Notes: generated by a model not told the origin, from the sequence alone. 33,397 nucleotides of DNA from Spirochaetales bacterium (GCA_030526505.1 JAUNCR010000015.1:1-33397); one strand, 5' to 3'. Shown: positions 16,509-23,389, numbered from the stretch's first letter. Made by a program: numbers and translations.

Positions 16509-16539
16509 AAAAAAAGCGCCCTAAAAAGAAGGACGCTTT
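16509..16539 (-). terminator. Rho-independent terminator of the STAS gene
   Basis: On the minus strand, AAAGCGTCCT (16539-16530) pairs with AGGGCGCTTT (16522-16513), 10 bp with one G-U, loop of 7 nt, followed by a run of seven T (complement of A at 16509-16515). It sits 20 nt after the STAS gene stop. Confidence 0.9.
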
Positions 16540-16558
16540 ATCCAATGTTTTTCCTGAA

Positions 16559-17110
16559 TTAGCCGAGGAAAACATTTCCGCTTGTGTCGATTGCAAGGAT
16601 TGCCTTACAGTCAGAGCACTTGAATCTTCCGTTCCTTGATGCCTTGAGTTTTCTTGAGCAAACAGGGCAGCTGAAAACCTTAGGGAATACTGAAGTTGTT
16701 CCCGGTGTATTGTCCTGCTTGAAGTGAAGGATTGCATCCTCGATTGTTTCCTTGATGTTGAAGAACTGGCTGAAACCAAGGAGCTGGAATACTTCATATA
16801 CTTTTGGCTGGATGTTAAGGAGAACGATGTCCCCGTTCTTTGGCTTTACAAGCTTGAGGAAAGCGGTGAAGGAACCGATACCTGTTGATGAAACATAGTT
16901 AAGGTTCGAGCAGTTGAAGATGATGTTCACAAGCCCAGCACCAACAATCTTGTTAACCTGCTTCTGGAAATAAACAGAATTGTATGTGTCGATGTATCCG
17001 TTGAGAATTACTAAAACTGCGTTATCAATTCCATCAATTTTTTCAAGAGAAATCTTAAGGCTGTCGTCTTTTTCGTCGTTGAAGCCTGGAACCAAATCGT
17101 TGTTATTCAT
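16559..17110 (-). CDS. STAS-domain anti-sigma factor antagonist fused to a zinc ribbon
   Basis: Residues about 16-130 form a STAS domain of the SpoIIAA/RsbV type, with the phospho-site loop YVSSTGIGSF and likely phospho-acceptor Ser75. Such proteins usually bind an anti-sigma kinase and release a sigma factor. The C-terminal 40 residues add a four-cysteine zinc ribbon (C148-x2-C151, C165-x2-C168), which ordinary RsbV-type proteins lack. The 183-residue product starts at ATG 17110 with GGAG 9 nt upstream. It has a good promoter and its own terminator, so it is monocistronic. As recalled and not checked, T. pallidum also has an anti-sigma antagonist near rpmG, so the neighbourhood may be conserved. 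No partner kinase or phosphatase is in the window. Confidence 0.88.
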   Translation of the reverse strand: MNNNDLVPGFNDEKDDSLKISLEKIDGIDNAVLVILNGYIDTYNSVYFQKQVNKIVGAGLVNIIFNCSNLNYVSSTGIGSFTAFLKLVKPKNGDIVLLNIQPKVYEVFQLLGFSQFFNIKETIEDAILHFKQDNTPGTTSVFPKVFSCPVCSRKLKASRNGRFKCSDCKAILAIDTSGNVFLG

Positions 17111-17165
17111 AAATATCTCCGCTCCGGAAACACTCCCGGATTATACACTTTAAATACTACTATAA

Positions 17166-17194
17166 AGAATAATATAATTCAAATATTGTGTCAA
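17166..17194 (-). promoter_or_regulatory. Promoter for the STAS gene
   Basis: On the minus strand, a perfect -35 TTGACA (17194-17189), 17-bp spacer, and -10 TATTCT (17171-17166). Start of transcription would be about 17159, leaving a leader of about 48 nt. Confidence 0.65.
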
Positions 17195-17280
17195 ACAAGC
17201 ATTGTATATAAAGAAATTAGAGTTTCTGTTAAATTTTTCGGCATAACGCACGATTTTCTTTAGTTTTTTCCCCGTATAAA

Positions 17281-17309
17281 TTGAAAATTACCTGATTTTT
17301 CTGTATTTT
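17281..17309 (+). promoter_or_regulatory. Promoter for the AICAR transformylase gene
   Basis: TTGAAA (17281-17286), 17-bp spacer, TATTTT (17304-17309). Transcription would start near 17316, some 30 nt before the ATG. No purine riboswitch is recognisable in that short leader. Confidence 0.6.
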
Positions 17310-17346
17310 ATGGACATAATCTAACATCGCATGGAGATATTTAGCT

Positions 17347-18519
17347 ATGAATGAAATGGAATTGAAGTATGGCTGCAACCCAAACCAGAAGCCAGCTCGC
17401 GTTTTCATGGAAGAAGGTGAACTTCCAGTTACAGTTTTGAACGGAAGGCCTGGTTTTATCAACCTTCTTGATGCCCTCAACGGATGGCAGCTCGTAAAGG
17501 AACTTAAGGAAGCAACAGGAATGCCTGCAGCAACATCATTCAAGCATGTCTCTCCTGCAGGTGCTGCAATCGGTCGTCCATTGAGCGATACCCTCAAGCA
17601 GATTTACTATACTGATGATGTAGAGCTTACACCTCTCGCATGTGCCTATGCCCGTGCCCGCGGTGCAGACCGCATGTCATCTTTCGGTGATTTCATTTCC
17701 CTTTCAGACAAGTGCGATAAGGCAACAGCCCTCCTCATCAAGAAGGAAGTTTCGGACGGAATCATTGCTCCAGATTACGATGATGATGCCCTTGAAATCC
17801 TCAAGGCAAAGAAGAAGGGCGGATACTGCGTCCTCAAGATTGACCCAAACTATGTTCCTGCAGCAACAGAAAAGAAGCAGGTTTTCGGCGTAACTTTCGA
17901 ACAGGGCCACAACTTCATCAAGCTTGACGAAAATGCCCTTTCAAACATCGTTACAGAAAACAAGGCTCTTACAAAAGAAGAAAAGGACAACCTCATCATC
18001 GCCCTCATCGTTCTCAAGTACACACAGTCAAACTCTGTATGCTATGTAAAGGACGGTCAGGCTATCGGTATCGGTGCAGGCCAGCAGTCACGCATCCATT
18101 GTACCCGTCTTGCGGGAGACAAGGCAGACAAGTGGTGGCTCCGTCAGGCTCCACAGGTTCTCGGTCTTGACTTCAAGGCAGACATCAAGCGTGCAGACCG
18201 CGACAATACAATCGATGTTTACACAAGCGACGACTACGATGATGTTCTTGCAGACGGCATCTGGCAGAACTTCTTCAATACAAAGCCAGCAGTATTTACT
18301 CGTGAAGAACGCAAGGCATGGATTGCAAAGAATACAGATGTTGCCCTCGGTTCGGACGCATTCTTCCCATTCGGAGACAACATTGAACGCGCACACCGCA
18401 GCGGCGTAAAGGTTATTGCACAGCCAGGCGGATCAGTTCGCGACGACAATGTCATCGAATGTGCAAACAAGTACAACATGACAATGTGCTTCAACGGAAT
18501 CCGCTTGTTCCATCATTAA
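17347..18519 (+). CDS. AICAR formyltransferase, stand-alone domain
   Basis: Catalyses formyl transfer from 10-formyltetrahydrofolate to AICAR, the penultimate step of IMP synthesis. The 390-residue protein corresponds only to the C-terminal half of the usual PurH; the N-terminal IMP cyclohydrolase domain is absent. Catalytic Lys66-His67 lie in SFKHVSPAGAA, and the conserved region QSNSVCYVKDGQAIGIGAGQQSR and the C-terminal IAQPGGSVRDDNVI are intact. Start ATG 17347 has GGAG 10 nt upstream and the homology begins at residue 5. The gene stands alone with its own promoter. The cyclohydrolase activity must be encoded elsewhere or supplied by a different enzyme family. Confidence 0.93.
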   Translation: MNEMELKYGCNPNQKPARVFMEEGELPVTVLNGRPGFINLLDALNGWQLVKELKEATGMPAATSFKHVSPAGAAIGRPLSDTLKQIYYTDDVELTPLACAYARARGADRMSSFGDFISLSDKCDKATALLIKKEVSDGIIAPDYDDDALEILKAKKKGGYCVLKIDPNYVPAATEKKQVFGVTFEQGHNFIKLDENALSNIVTENKALTKEEKDNLIIALIVLKYTQSNSVCYVKDGQAIGIGAGQQSRIHCTRLAGDKADKWWLRQAPQVLGLDFKADIKRADRDNTIDVYTSDDYDDVLADGIWQNFFNTKPAVFTREERKAWIAKNTDVALGSDAFFPFGDNIERAHRSGVKVIAQPGGSVRDDNVIECANKYNMTMCFNGIRLFHH

Positions 18520-18577
18520 ATATAACAGAAAATTATCATAACTGTTAAAAAAGTGTGAAGATTTTCTTAAAATAGTA

Positions 18578-18606
18578 TTGACTTAAAAGGGCGTCGGAAT
18601 TATATT
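18578..18606 (+). promoter_or_regulatory. Strong promoter for the 18613-18700 structured RNA
   Basis: TTGACT (18578-18583), 17-bp spacer, TATATT (18601-18606). The hexamers and spacing are identical to the promoter at 19693-19721 that drives the tRNA-Thr operon. Start expected about 18610-18614. Confidence 0.65.
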
Positions 18607-18612
18607 GTAGTC

Positions 18613-18700
18613 GGCTTATAAAAAGCTGATAAACTCTCTCCGATGTCCGAGCAATCGGACAATAGCAGCACCGGATTTTCTGGTGCTGCTATTTTTTTTT
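18613..18700 (+). ncRNA. Candidate small structured RNA or terminated leader upstream of serine acetyltransferase
   Basis: About 88 nt lie between a strong promoter and a strong terminator. Three hairpins follow one another: GTCGGCTT/AAGCTGAT (18610-18630; the first bases overlap the expected start), TGTCCGA/TCGGACA capped by GCAA, a GNRA loop (18644-18661), and the terminator. The RNA matches no family I know. It may be an independent small RNA, or the prematurely ended leader of the acetyltransferase gene 51 nt downstream. Confidence 0.5.
18661..18700 (+). terminator. Rho-independent terminator or attenuator before serine acetyltransferase
   Basis: AATAGCAGCACC (18661-18672) pairs perfectly with GGTGCTGCTATT (18682-18693); loop of 9 nt; T tract 18692-18700. 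It is the strongest terminator in the first 20 kb. It ends the small RNA and would also block the AICAR transformylase transcript from entering the next gene. Confidence 0.9.
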
Positions 18701-18751
18701 CTTAACATATTTGCTATATTTGATTTGTCATTTGTAAAAAAGGGGCAAAGC

Positions 18752-19612
18752 ATGAAAAACACCATCGACAGTGCCGTTCAGGGGATCCTGGATTCCTATG
18801 AAAAGTACGGCGGAATAAACCTTGAAGAATCAAGAAGCTTTCCAAACAGGGAAAATGTCATTTCGGTTCTCCATGACCTTCAGTATTTGATTTTCCCTGG
18901 CTACAGGACTGCCGAAGACCTTGATTCCGCAACCCTCCGCTATGTCACCGGTGAACGCGTAAACCGCATACTTTCAATGCTCACGAGGGAAATCAAAAAG
19001 GCGCTCTCCTTTGTGATTCAGGATACCAAGGTGGAACAGTCCCACTGCTATAACCTGGCTGAAAATGCAGCCATTGCGCTCATAGAGGAAATCCCTGAAA
19101 TCCGCAGGAAGATTGCCCTTGATGTTCAGGCAGCCAATGCCGGTGATCCTGCCGCCAAGTCAAACGAAGAAGTCATCGTTTCTTATCCTGGACTTGAAGC
19201 CATAACCGTCTACCGCCTTGCAAATTTCCTCTGCCGCAGCGGTATTCCTGTTGTTCCGCGCATCATGAGCGAATATGCCCACAGCCGCACTGGAATCGAC
19301 ATAAACCCTGGCGCAACCATTGGTGAAAGCTTCTTCATCGATCACGGAACCGGTGTAGTAATCGGCGAAAGCTGCGTGATCGGCAACAATGTTAAGATTT
19401 ACCAGGGCGTTACCCTTGGTGCCCTCAGCGTAAAGAAGGAGCTGATGAACAAGAAGCGCCATCCTACTATTGAAGACAATGTGACCATATATGCAAACGC
19501 AACCATCCTTGGCGGTTCGACCGTCATCGGCGAAGGCAGTGTGGTGGGCGGAAACACCTGGATAACAAAGTCTGTTGCCCCTCACAGCACGGTGCTTCAG
19601 AACGAGCAGTAG
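18752..19612 (+). CDS. Serine O-acetyltransferase (EpsC type)
   Basis: Acetylates L-serine with acetyl-CoA to O-acetylserine, the first step of cysteine synthesis. The 286-residue protein has a helical N-terminal domain (1-160) and a left-handed beta-helix C-terminal domain with hexapeptide repeats: INPGATIGESFFIDHGTGVVIGE, IGNNVKIYQGVTLGA, RHPTIEDNVTIYANATILGG. His in IDHGTG and in KRHPTI are the expected active-site residues. The long N-terminal domain without the CysE-type tail fits the EpsC branch. Start ATG 18752 has AGGGG 6 nt upstream; an earlier GTG in the same frame lies inside the terminator stem and is rejected. A terminator stands between its likely distal promoter and the gene, so attenuation is possible. 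Confidence 0.93.
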   Translation: MKNTIDSAVQGILDSYEKYGGINLEESRSFPNRENVISVLHDLQYLIFPGYRTAEDLDSATLRYVTGERVNRILSMLTREIKKALSFVIQDTKVEQSHCYNLAENAAIALIEEIPEIRRKIALDVQAANAGDPAAKSNEEVIVSYPGLEAITVYRLANFLCRSGIPVVPRIMSEYAHSRTGIDINPGATIGESFFIDHGTGVVIGESCVIGNNVKIYQGVTLGALSVKKELMNKKRHPTIEDNVTIYANATILGGSTVIGEGSVVGGNTWITKSVAPHSTVLQNEQ

Positions 19613-19624
19613 GACTTGCGGCAG

Positions 19625-19690
19625 GATTCGCGGAAATTTGCCTGAATTCGCGATGAATTTTTGGAATTTCTGTTGAATTCACGGAATTCT
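19625..19690 (+). repeat. Helically phased GAATTY array in about 20-bp units, upstream of the tRNA-Thr promoter
   Basis: Units begin at 19625, 19644, 19664 and 19684 with pattern GAATTY-N5-GAATTY-N4 (for example GAATTCGCGATGAATTTTTG). The centres of successive A/T steps fall at about 19626, 19636, 19646, 19657, 19666, 19677 and 19686, spaced 10, 10, 11, 9, 11 and 9 bp, that is once per helical turn. The array ends 3 bp before the -35 box. Such phasing should bend DNA or act as an upstream activating element; this function is inferred. Confidence 0.75.
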
Positions 19691-19692
19691 TA

Positions 19693-19721
19693 TTGACTTA
19701 ATTATTCTGTTAATATATATT
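19693..19721 (+). promoter_or_regulatory. Promoter of the tRNA-Thr, rpmG, tRNA-Trp, secE, nusG operon
   Basis: TTGACT (19693-19698), 17-bp spacer, TATATT (19716-19721). Start expected near 19728. A small hairpin (ACGGGC 19743-19748 with GCCCGT 19758-19763) lies in the 5' leader just ahead of the tRNA. Confidence 0.75.
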
Positions 19722-19767
19722 TCACAAACACATTCATATTTTACGGGCTTATTGGGTGCCCGTTTCT

Positions 19768-19840
19768 GCTCTTATAGCTCAGTCGGTAGAGCACATCGTT
19801 GGTAACGATGAGGTCAGCGGTCCGATTCCGCTTGGGAGCT
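19768..19840 (+). tRNA. tRNA-Thr (anticodon GGT)
   Basis: A 73-nt cloverleaf: acceptor GCTCTTA/TGGGAGC, D arm GCTC-AGTCGGTA-GAGC, anticodon stem CATCG/CGATG with loop TTGGTAA (anticodon GGT, reading ACC and ACU), and T arm with the GTCCGATTC loop region. Discriminator base T; CCA is not encoded. It is the first gene of the operon, as tRNA-Thr often is ahead of tuf or secE-nusG clusters. Confidence 0.97.
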
Positions 19841-19871
19841 ATGAGATAAAGAACTTTGAGGAGTTAATAAA

Positions 19872-20048
19872 ATGGGAAGCAAGAAAAAGACTGCTGTTGA
19901 AATCATCGCTTTGCAGTGCACAGAATGCAAGCGCAAGAACTACACAACATACAAGAACCGCAAGAATATCACAGGTAAGCTTGAAAAGAACAAGTACTGT
20001 CCATTCTGCCGCAAGTCTATCCTTCACAAGGAAACAAAGGCTAAATAA
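19872..20048 (+). CDS. rpmG: 50S ribosomal protein L33
   Basis: A 58-residue protein starting [16 protein letters not shown], with two CxxC pairs (CTEC at 16-19 and CPFC at 43-46), so it is the zinc-binding form of L33. The core [23 protein letters not shown] matches the family. GAGGAG lies 8 nt before the ATG. It sits between two tRNA genes, the usual order in many bacteria. Length and motifs are normal. Confidence 0.96.
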   Translation: MGSKKKTAVEIIALQCTECKRKNYTTYKNRKNITGKLEKNKYCPFCRKSILHKETKAK

Positions 20049-20073
20049 TTATTCAGCCAGCTAAAACGAAGCT

Positions 20074-20093
20074 AATTTATATTCATATAAATT
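20074..20093 (+). other. Perfect AT hairpin between rpmG and tRNA-Trp
   Basis: AATTTATAT (20074-20082) pairs with ATATAAATT (20085-20093), 9 bp around a 2-nt centre. With no T tract it is unlikely to terminate; it may guide cleavage that frees tRNA-Trp from the mRNA. Confidence 0.5.
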
Positions 20094-20098
20094 AATTT

Positions 20099-20171
20099 AG
20101 GTCAGTAGCTCAGTTGGTAGAGTCCCGGTCTCCAAAACCGGTTGTCGCGGGTTCGAGTCCTGCCTGGCCTG
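20099..20171 (+). tRNA. tRNA-Trp (anticodon CCA)
   Basis: A 73-nt cloverleaf: acceptor AGGTCAG/CTGGCCT, D arm GCTC-AGTTGGTA-GAGT, anticodon stem CCGGT/ACCGG with loop CTCCAAA (anticodon CCA), T stem GCGGG/CCTGC with loop TTCGAGT. Discriminator G; CCA tail not encoded. It precedes secE, an arrangement shared with many bacteria. Confidence 0.97.
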
Positions 20172-20196
20172 TTATATTTTTCATAAGAGGATGAAG

Positions 20197-20376
20197 ATGA
20201 AGAAGTTTATTCAGTTTGTAAAAGAATGCGCAGGTGAACTTAGAAAGGTTACATGGCCTACACGCACAGATGTGCTTTCTTCAACAAAAGTAGTTTTCAT
20301 CTCTACAATTGTTGTAGCAGTGATTCTTGGTCTTCTTGACTGGCTCTTTACAAAGGGTCTTTTCTTGGTATTCTAA
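20197..20376 (+). CDS. secE: Preprotein translocase subunit SecE
   Basis: The small essential subunit that clamps SecY in the inner membrane. The 59-residue product has the conserved amphipathic helix FVKECAGELRKVTWPTRTDV followed by a single membrane segment (about 30-55), the minimal one-span form. AGAGG (20186-20190) abuts ATG 20191 but is 6 nt from ATG 20197, so the second ATG is the better start. nusG follows at 34 nt. Confidence 0.95.
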   Translation: MKKFIQFVKECAGELRKVTWPTRTDVLSSTKVVFISTIVVAVILGLLDWLFTKGLFLVF

Positions 20377-20410
20377 TCTAAACCATTAACCCGTTAATAA
20401 GGAAAAACTT

Positions 20411-20968
20411 ATGGCAAGAAACTGGTATATCGTTCATGTCTTTTCAGGCTACGAGCAGAAAATCAATCGTACTCTGTCAGAAATGATTGCAGAAAACAAA
20501 ATCGATTCCTCAGTTCTTATCCAGGTTAAGGTTCCAACAGAAGAAATTACTGAAGTTCGTAACAATAAGAAGTACACAAAGAACAGCCTTCTTCTTCCAG
20601 GTTATATCATGGTGGAAATGGACCTTCCTCAGATCGGCTGGAAGGACACTTGCTCTCAGATCAGACGTGTTCAGGGAGTAACAGGGTTCGTTGGTACAAG
20701 TCCTTCAGAAAGGCCTCGCCCAATTTCAGCAGAAGAGGCAAAGAGAATGCTTCAGGCTGCAGGTGAACTTAAGGGCGATAAGACGGTTAAGATCAAGCAG
20801 TCTTATGAAGTTGGCGACAAGGTTAAGATTACGGAAGGACCTTTCGCTACATTCAGCGGTTCTGTTGAAGAAGTCATGGCAGAAAAGAACAAGCTTCGCG
20901 TAAGCGTTCAGATCTTCGGCCGTGTAACTCCTGTAGAAGTTGATGTTCTCCAGGTAGAAAAAATCTAA
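20411..20968 (+). CDS. nusG: Transcription termination/antitermination factor NusG
   Basis: A 185-residue NusG that binds RNA polymerase and couples it to Rho or the ribosome. The NGN domain (about 3-120) begins ARNWYIVHVFSGYEQKI and contains LLLPGYIMVEMDL and VTGFVG; the C-terminal KOW domain (about 130-185) has YEVGDKVKITEGPFATFSGSVEEV. No extra domain is inserted. AAGGAAA lies upstream of the ATG. It is followed by a modest terminator-like hairpin and a 221-nt gap before rplK. Confidence 0.97.
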   Translation: MARNWYIVHVFSGYEQKINRTLSEMIAENKIDSSVLIQVKVPTEEITEVRNNKKYTKNSLLLPGYIMVEMDLPQIGWKDTCSQIRRVQGVTGFVGTSPSERPRPISAEEAKRMLQAAGELKGDKTVKIKQSYEVGDKVKITEGPFATFSGSVEEVMAEKNKLRVSVQIFGRVTPVEVDVLQVEKI

Positions 20969-20977
20969 ATTAACTTA

Positions 20978-21000
20978 AGCTCGCCTTGATGCGGGCTTTT
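20978..21000 (+). terminator. Weak terminator after nusG
   Basis: AGCTCGC (20978-20984) pairs with GCGGGCT (20991-20997), 7 bp with one G-U, loop CTTGAT, followed by TTTT. The short stem and T tract suggest partial termination. The rest of the nusG-rplK gap holds the perfect palindrome TCGTCTATAGACGA (21002-21015), a GACAC/GTGTC hairpin (21023-21037) and no gene. Confidence 0.55.
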
Positions 21001-21189
21001 GTCGTCTATAGACGAGATATACGACACTTCCTGTGTCCTGATATTTGATAAGTAATTGATGATTGACCGCCAGGTTTTTCATCTTTTTCTTAATATTTGG
21101 GAGAAGTACAAGTCCGTTGGACAAAGGTGCTTCGCTAGAATCTCTCTCGCACGGGAGGGAATTCACACCAATTCTTAAGGAGCTATATT

Positions 21190-21621
21190 ATGGCTACAAA
21201 AAAGGTACAGACTTACATCAAGTTACAGTGCCCAGCAGGCGCTGCTACTCCTGCACCTCCAATCGGCCCTGCTCTTGGACCTCACGGTGTTCCTGCACCA
21301 AAATTCGTACAGGAATTCAATGATCGTACTAAGAACATGGAAAAGGGACTCATCATCCCAGTTGTTATCACTGTTTATCAGGATAAATCGTTCACTTTCA
21401 TTCTCAAGACACCTCCAGCAGCTGTTCTCATCAAGAAGGCAGCAGGCATTCAGAAGGGTGCTGGAAATCCTCTCCGCGACAAGGTTGGAAAGATTTCTGC
21501 TCAGGCTGTTGAAGAAATTGCAAAGCAGAAGTTGCCTGATCTTAACGCAACAGATCTTGAAGCAGCAAAGAAAATCATCGCCGGTACTGCACGCAGTATG
21601 GGTGTAGAGGTGGAGGCTTAA
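21190..21621 (+). CDS. rplK: 50S ribosomal protein L11
   Basis: A 143-residue component of the GTPase-associated centre on 23S rRNA. The N-terminal proline-rich loop ([18 protein letters not shown]), where thiostrepton-type drugs contact, is intact, and the C-terminal rRNA-binding domain has [17 protein letters not shown] and [20 protein letters not shown] precedes the ATG. It ends one base before rplA. The 221-nt leader with several hairpins could carry L1-type autoregulation, which is known for this operon in other bacteria but not demonstrated here. Confidence 0.97.
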   Translation: MATKKVQTYIKLQCPAGAATPAPPIGPALGPHGVPAPKFVQEFNDRTKNMEKGLIIPVVITVYQDKSFTFILKTPPAAVLIKKAAGIQKGAGNPLRDKVGKISAQAVEEIAKQKLPDLNATDLEAAKKIIAGTARSMGVEVEA

Positions 21622-21622
21622 A

Positions 21623-22300
21623 ATGAAACACGGAAAGAAATACATGGATTCATTGAAGAAGTATGATCCATCTAAGGCTTATGATGTTCCAGCAGCTTGC
21701 CAGCTTGTAAAGGATCTTCACTACGTTAAGTTCGACGAAACAGTTGAACTTTCAGTAACTCTCAAGCTCGAAAAGAACCAGACAGTACGCGATACTCTCG
21801 TGTTCCCACACCAGTTCACAGCTGAAAAGCGCGTTCTCGTATTCTGTAAGGAAGAACGTGCAAAGGAAGCTCTTGATGCAGGTGCTACATACGCTGGTCC
21901 AGAATACCTTGAGAAGGTTAAGGGTGGTTGGCTCGACTTCGACGTTGCAGTTGCTACACCTGACATGATGAAGGACGTTGGACGTCTCGGTATGGTTCTC
22001 GGCCGCAAGGGTCTCATGCCAAACCCAAAGACAGGTACAGTTACACCAGACATCGCAGGTGCTGTTGCAGAACTCAAGAAGGGACGTACAGAATTCCGCG
22101 CTGACAAGACAGGTGTTGTACACATTCCAGTAGGAAAGGTATCAATGGATGCTGCAAAGACATCAGAAAACGTTGACACATTCCTTTCTGAACTTCAGAA
22201 GAAGAAGCCTGCTGATGCTAAGGTTGGATTTATCCGCTCAGTATCAATCAGTTCATCAATGGGTCCTGGCGTATGGATCGACTTCAAGGAGGCAGAATAA
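21623..22300 (+). CDS. rplA: 50S ribosomal protein L1
   Basis: A 225-residue protein of the L1 stalk that guides E-site tRNA and, in many bacteria, represses its own operon by binding the mRNA. The sequence includes the family hallmarks AVATPDMMKDVGRLGMVLGRKGLMPNPKTGTV and FRADKTGVVHIPVGKVS. It starts one base after the rplK stop, with GGAGG upstream, and its stop overlaps the rplJ ATG (ATAATG). Length is typical. Confidence 0.97.
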   Translation: MKHGKKYMDSLKKYDPSKAYDVPAACQLVKDLHYVKFDETVELSVTLKLEKNQTVRDTLVFPHQFTAEKRVLVFCKEERAKEALDAGATYAGPEYLEKVKGGWLDFDVAVATPDMMKDVGRLGMVLGRKGLMPNPKTGTVTPDIAGAVAELKKGRTEFRADKTGVVHIPVGKVSMDAAKTSENVDTFLSELQKKKPADAKVGFIRSVSISSSMGPGVWIDFKEAE

Positions 22301-22839
22301 TGGCTATCATGGGTAAGACACAGCCAGCTAAGACAGCTGCTATTGAAGAAGCAAAGAAGGTACTTGGCGAATACAAGGACTTCATCTTTGTTGAATACCG
22401 CGGACTTACAGTTGAACAGATCACAAAGCTCCGTAAGTCACTTCGCGAAAAGGATGCAACAATCAAGGTTATCAAGAATAACTTTGCACGCGTAGCATTC
22501 AGCGAAATGAACAATGACGATGTAGCACAGTTCCTTTCAGGACCTACAGCTATCGCCATGGTAAAGGATGAAGCAAACGAATCTGCAAAGATCCTCTTTG
22601 ACTTCATTAAGGAAGCTCCATCACTCGTAGTAAAGGGTGCATGGGTTGAAAACGAAGTATACGATGCTGCAAAGATCGAAGCTCTTTCTAAGCTCCCTGG
22701 AAAGAAGCAGCTTATCGCTATGCTCATGTCTGCTATCAATGGACCTGCTCAGAAACTCGCAGCTACATTGCAGGCATACGCTGAGAAGCTTGAAAAGGAA
22801 GGACCTGCAGCAGCAGCTCCAGCACCAGCAGCTGAATAA
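22300..22839 (+). CDS. rplJ: 50S ribosomal protein L10
   Basis: Base of the L12 stalk: it binds 23S rRNA and anchors L12 dimers through its C-terminal helix. The 179-residue product has FVEYRGLTVEQITKLRKSLREKDATIKVIKNNFARVA and ends in an Ala/Pro-rich tail (AAAAPAPAAE). ATG 22300 overlaps the rplA stop and has AGGAGG 7 nt upstream; a second ATG at 22309 is closer than ideal to nothing better and is less likely. Because rplA and rplJ overlap, there is no room for the usual L10-binding leader directly before rplJ. Confidence 0.95.
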   Translation: MAIMGKTQPAKTAAIEEAKKVLGEYKDFIFVEYRGLTVEQITKLRKSLREKDATIKVIKNNFARVAFSEMNNDDVAQFLSGPTAIAMVKDEANESAKILFDFIKEAPSLVVKGAWVENEVYDAAKIEALSKLPGKKQLIAMLMSAINGPAQKLAATLQAYAEKLEKEGPAAAAPAPAAE

Positions 22840-22859
22840 TCGGCCGCTAAAACAACACA

Positions 22860-22889
22860 TTTTCAGGACCGGATTTTCCGTTCTGAAAA
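22860..22889 (+). promoter_or_regulatory. Long hairpin in the rplJ-rplL gap
   Basis: TTTTCAGGAC (22860-22869) pairs with GTTCTGAAAA (22880-22889) with one G-U, then after a bulged C22870 GGA pairs with TCC around a TTT loop. Downstream, two CTGCAG copies (22891 and about 22923) can pair with each other. It may be an RNA-processing site, an attenuator or a ribosomal-protein binding site. The 178-nt gap contains no gene. Confidence 0.55.
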
Positions 22890-23017
22890 ACTGCAGTTAG
22901 GCTTCTATGTGCTGATTACTATCTGCAGGAAATAAACTGTATGCGGGAATGCGAATCCGTAGGGATATCCACCGCAACAAAACAAAAAGCCGCAAAGACG
23001 GCAAAAGGAAGACAATT

Positions 23018-23389
23018 ATGGCACTTTCAAATGACGAAATTCTCGAAGCAATCGCAGCAATGACAGTTCAGCAGGCAGCTGACCTCGTAAAGGCAATGGA
23101 AGAAAAGTTTGGTGTTACAGCAGCAGTAGCTGTTGCAGCAGCAGGTCCAGCAGCAGGTGGAGCAGCAGCAGAAGAACAGTCTGAATTCACAGTTACTCTT
23201 GAATCATTCGGAGACAAGAAGATTGATGTTATCAAGGCTGTTCGCGCAATCACAGGTCTCGGACTTGGTGAAGCAAAGGCACTCGTTGAAGGTGCTCCAG
23301 CTGTTCTCAAGGAAAATGTATCAAAGGCAGATGCAGACAAGATGATCGCAGACATCGCTGCAGCTGGTGGTACAGCTTCAAAGAAATAA
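23018..23389 (+). CDS. rplL: 50S ribosomal protein L7/L12
   Basis: A 123-residue stalk protein that recruits translation GTPases. It has the N-terminal dimerisation domain ([33 protein letters not shown]), an Ala/Gly-rich hinge (about 36-55) and the C-terminal domain ([39 protein letters not shown]). ATG 23018 has AAAGGAAG 8 nt upstream; an in-frame upstream ATG at 22949 would add 23 residues without homology. The separation from rplJ by 178 nt allows independent control of this multi-copy stalk protein. Confidence 0.97.
   Translation: MALSNDEILEAIAAMTVQQAADLVKAMEEKFGVTAAVAVAAAGPAAGGAAAEEQSEFTVTLESFGDKKIDVIKAVRAITGLGLGEAKALVEGAPAVLKENVSKADADKMIADIAAAGGTASKK

Noticed and set aside
18610-18700. 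SRP RNA, 6S RNA, tmRNA, T-box or SAM riboswitch
   Set aside because: None of the conserved motifs I know for these families (SRP GGAAG loop, tmRNA tag frame, T-box AGGGTGG, S-box core) is present.
18643-18704. Serine-rich 20-codon leader peptide overlapping the terminator
   Set aside because: Six serine codons before a serine-using enzyme is suggestive, but the ATG has no ribosome site and the repeated AGC codons come from the terminator stem.
21063-21091. Promoter TTGACC-17-TTTCTT before rplK
   Set aside because: The -10 is too poor (TTTCTT) and no better spacing exists, so it is not listed.
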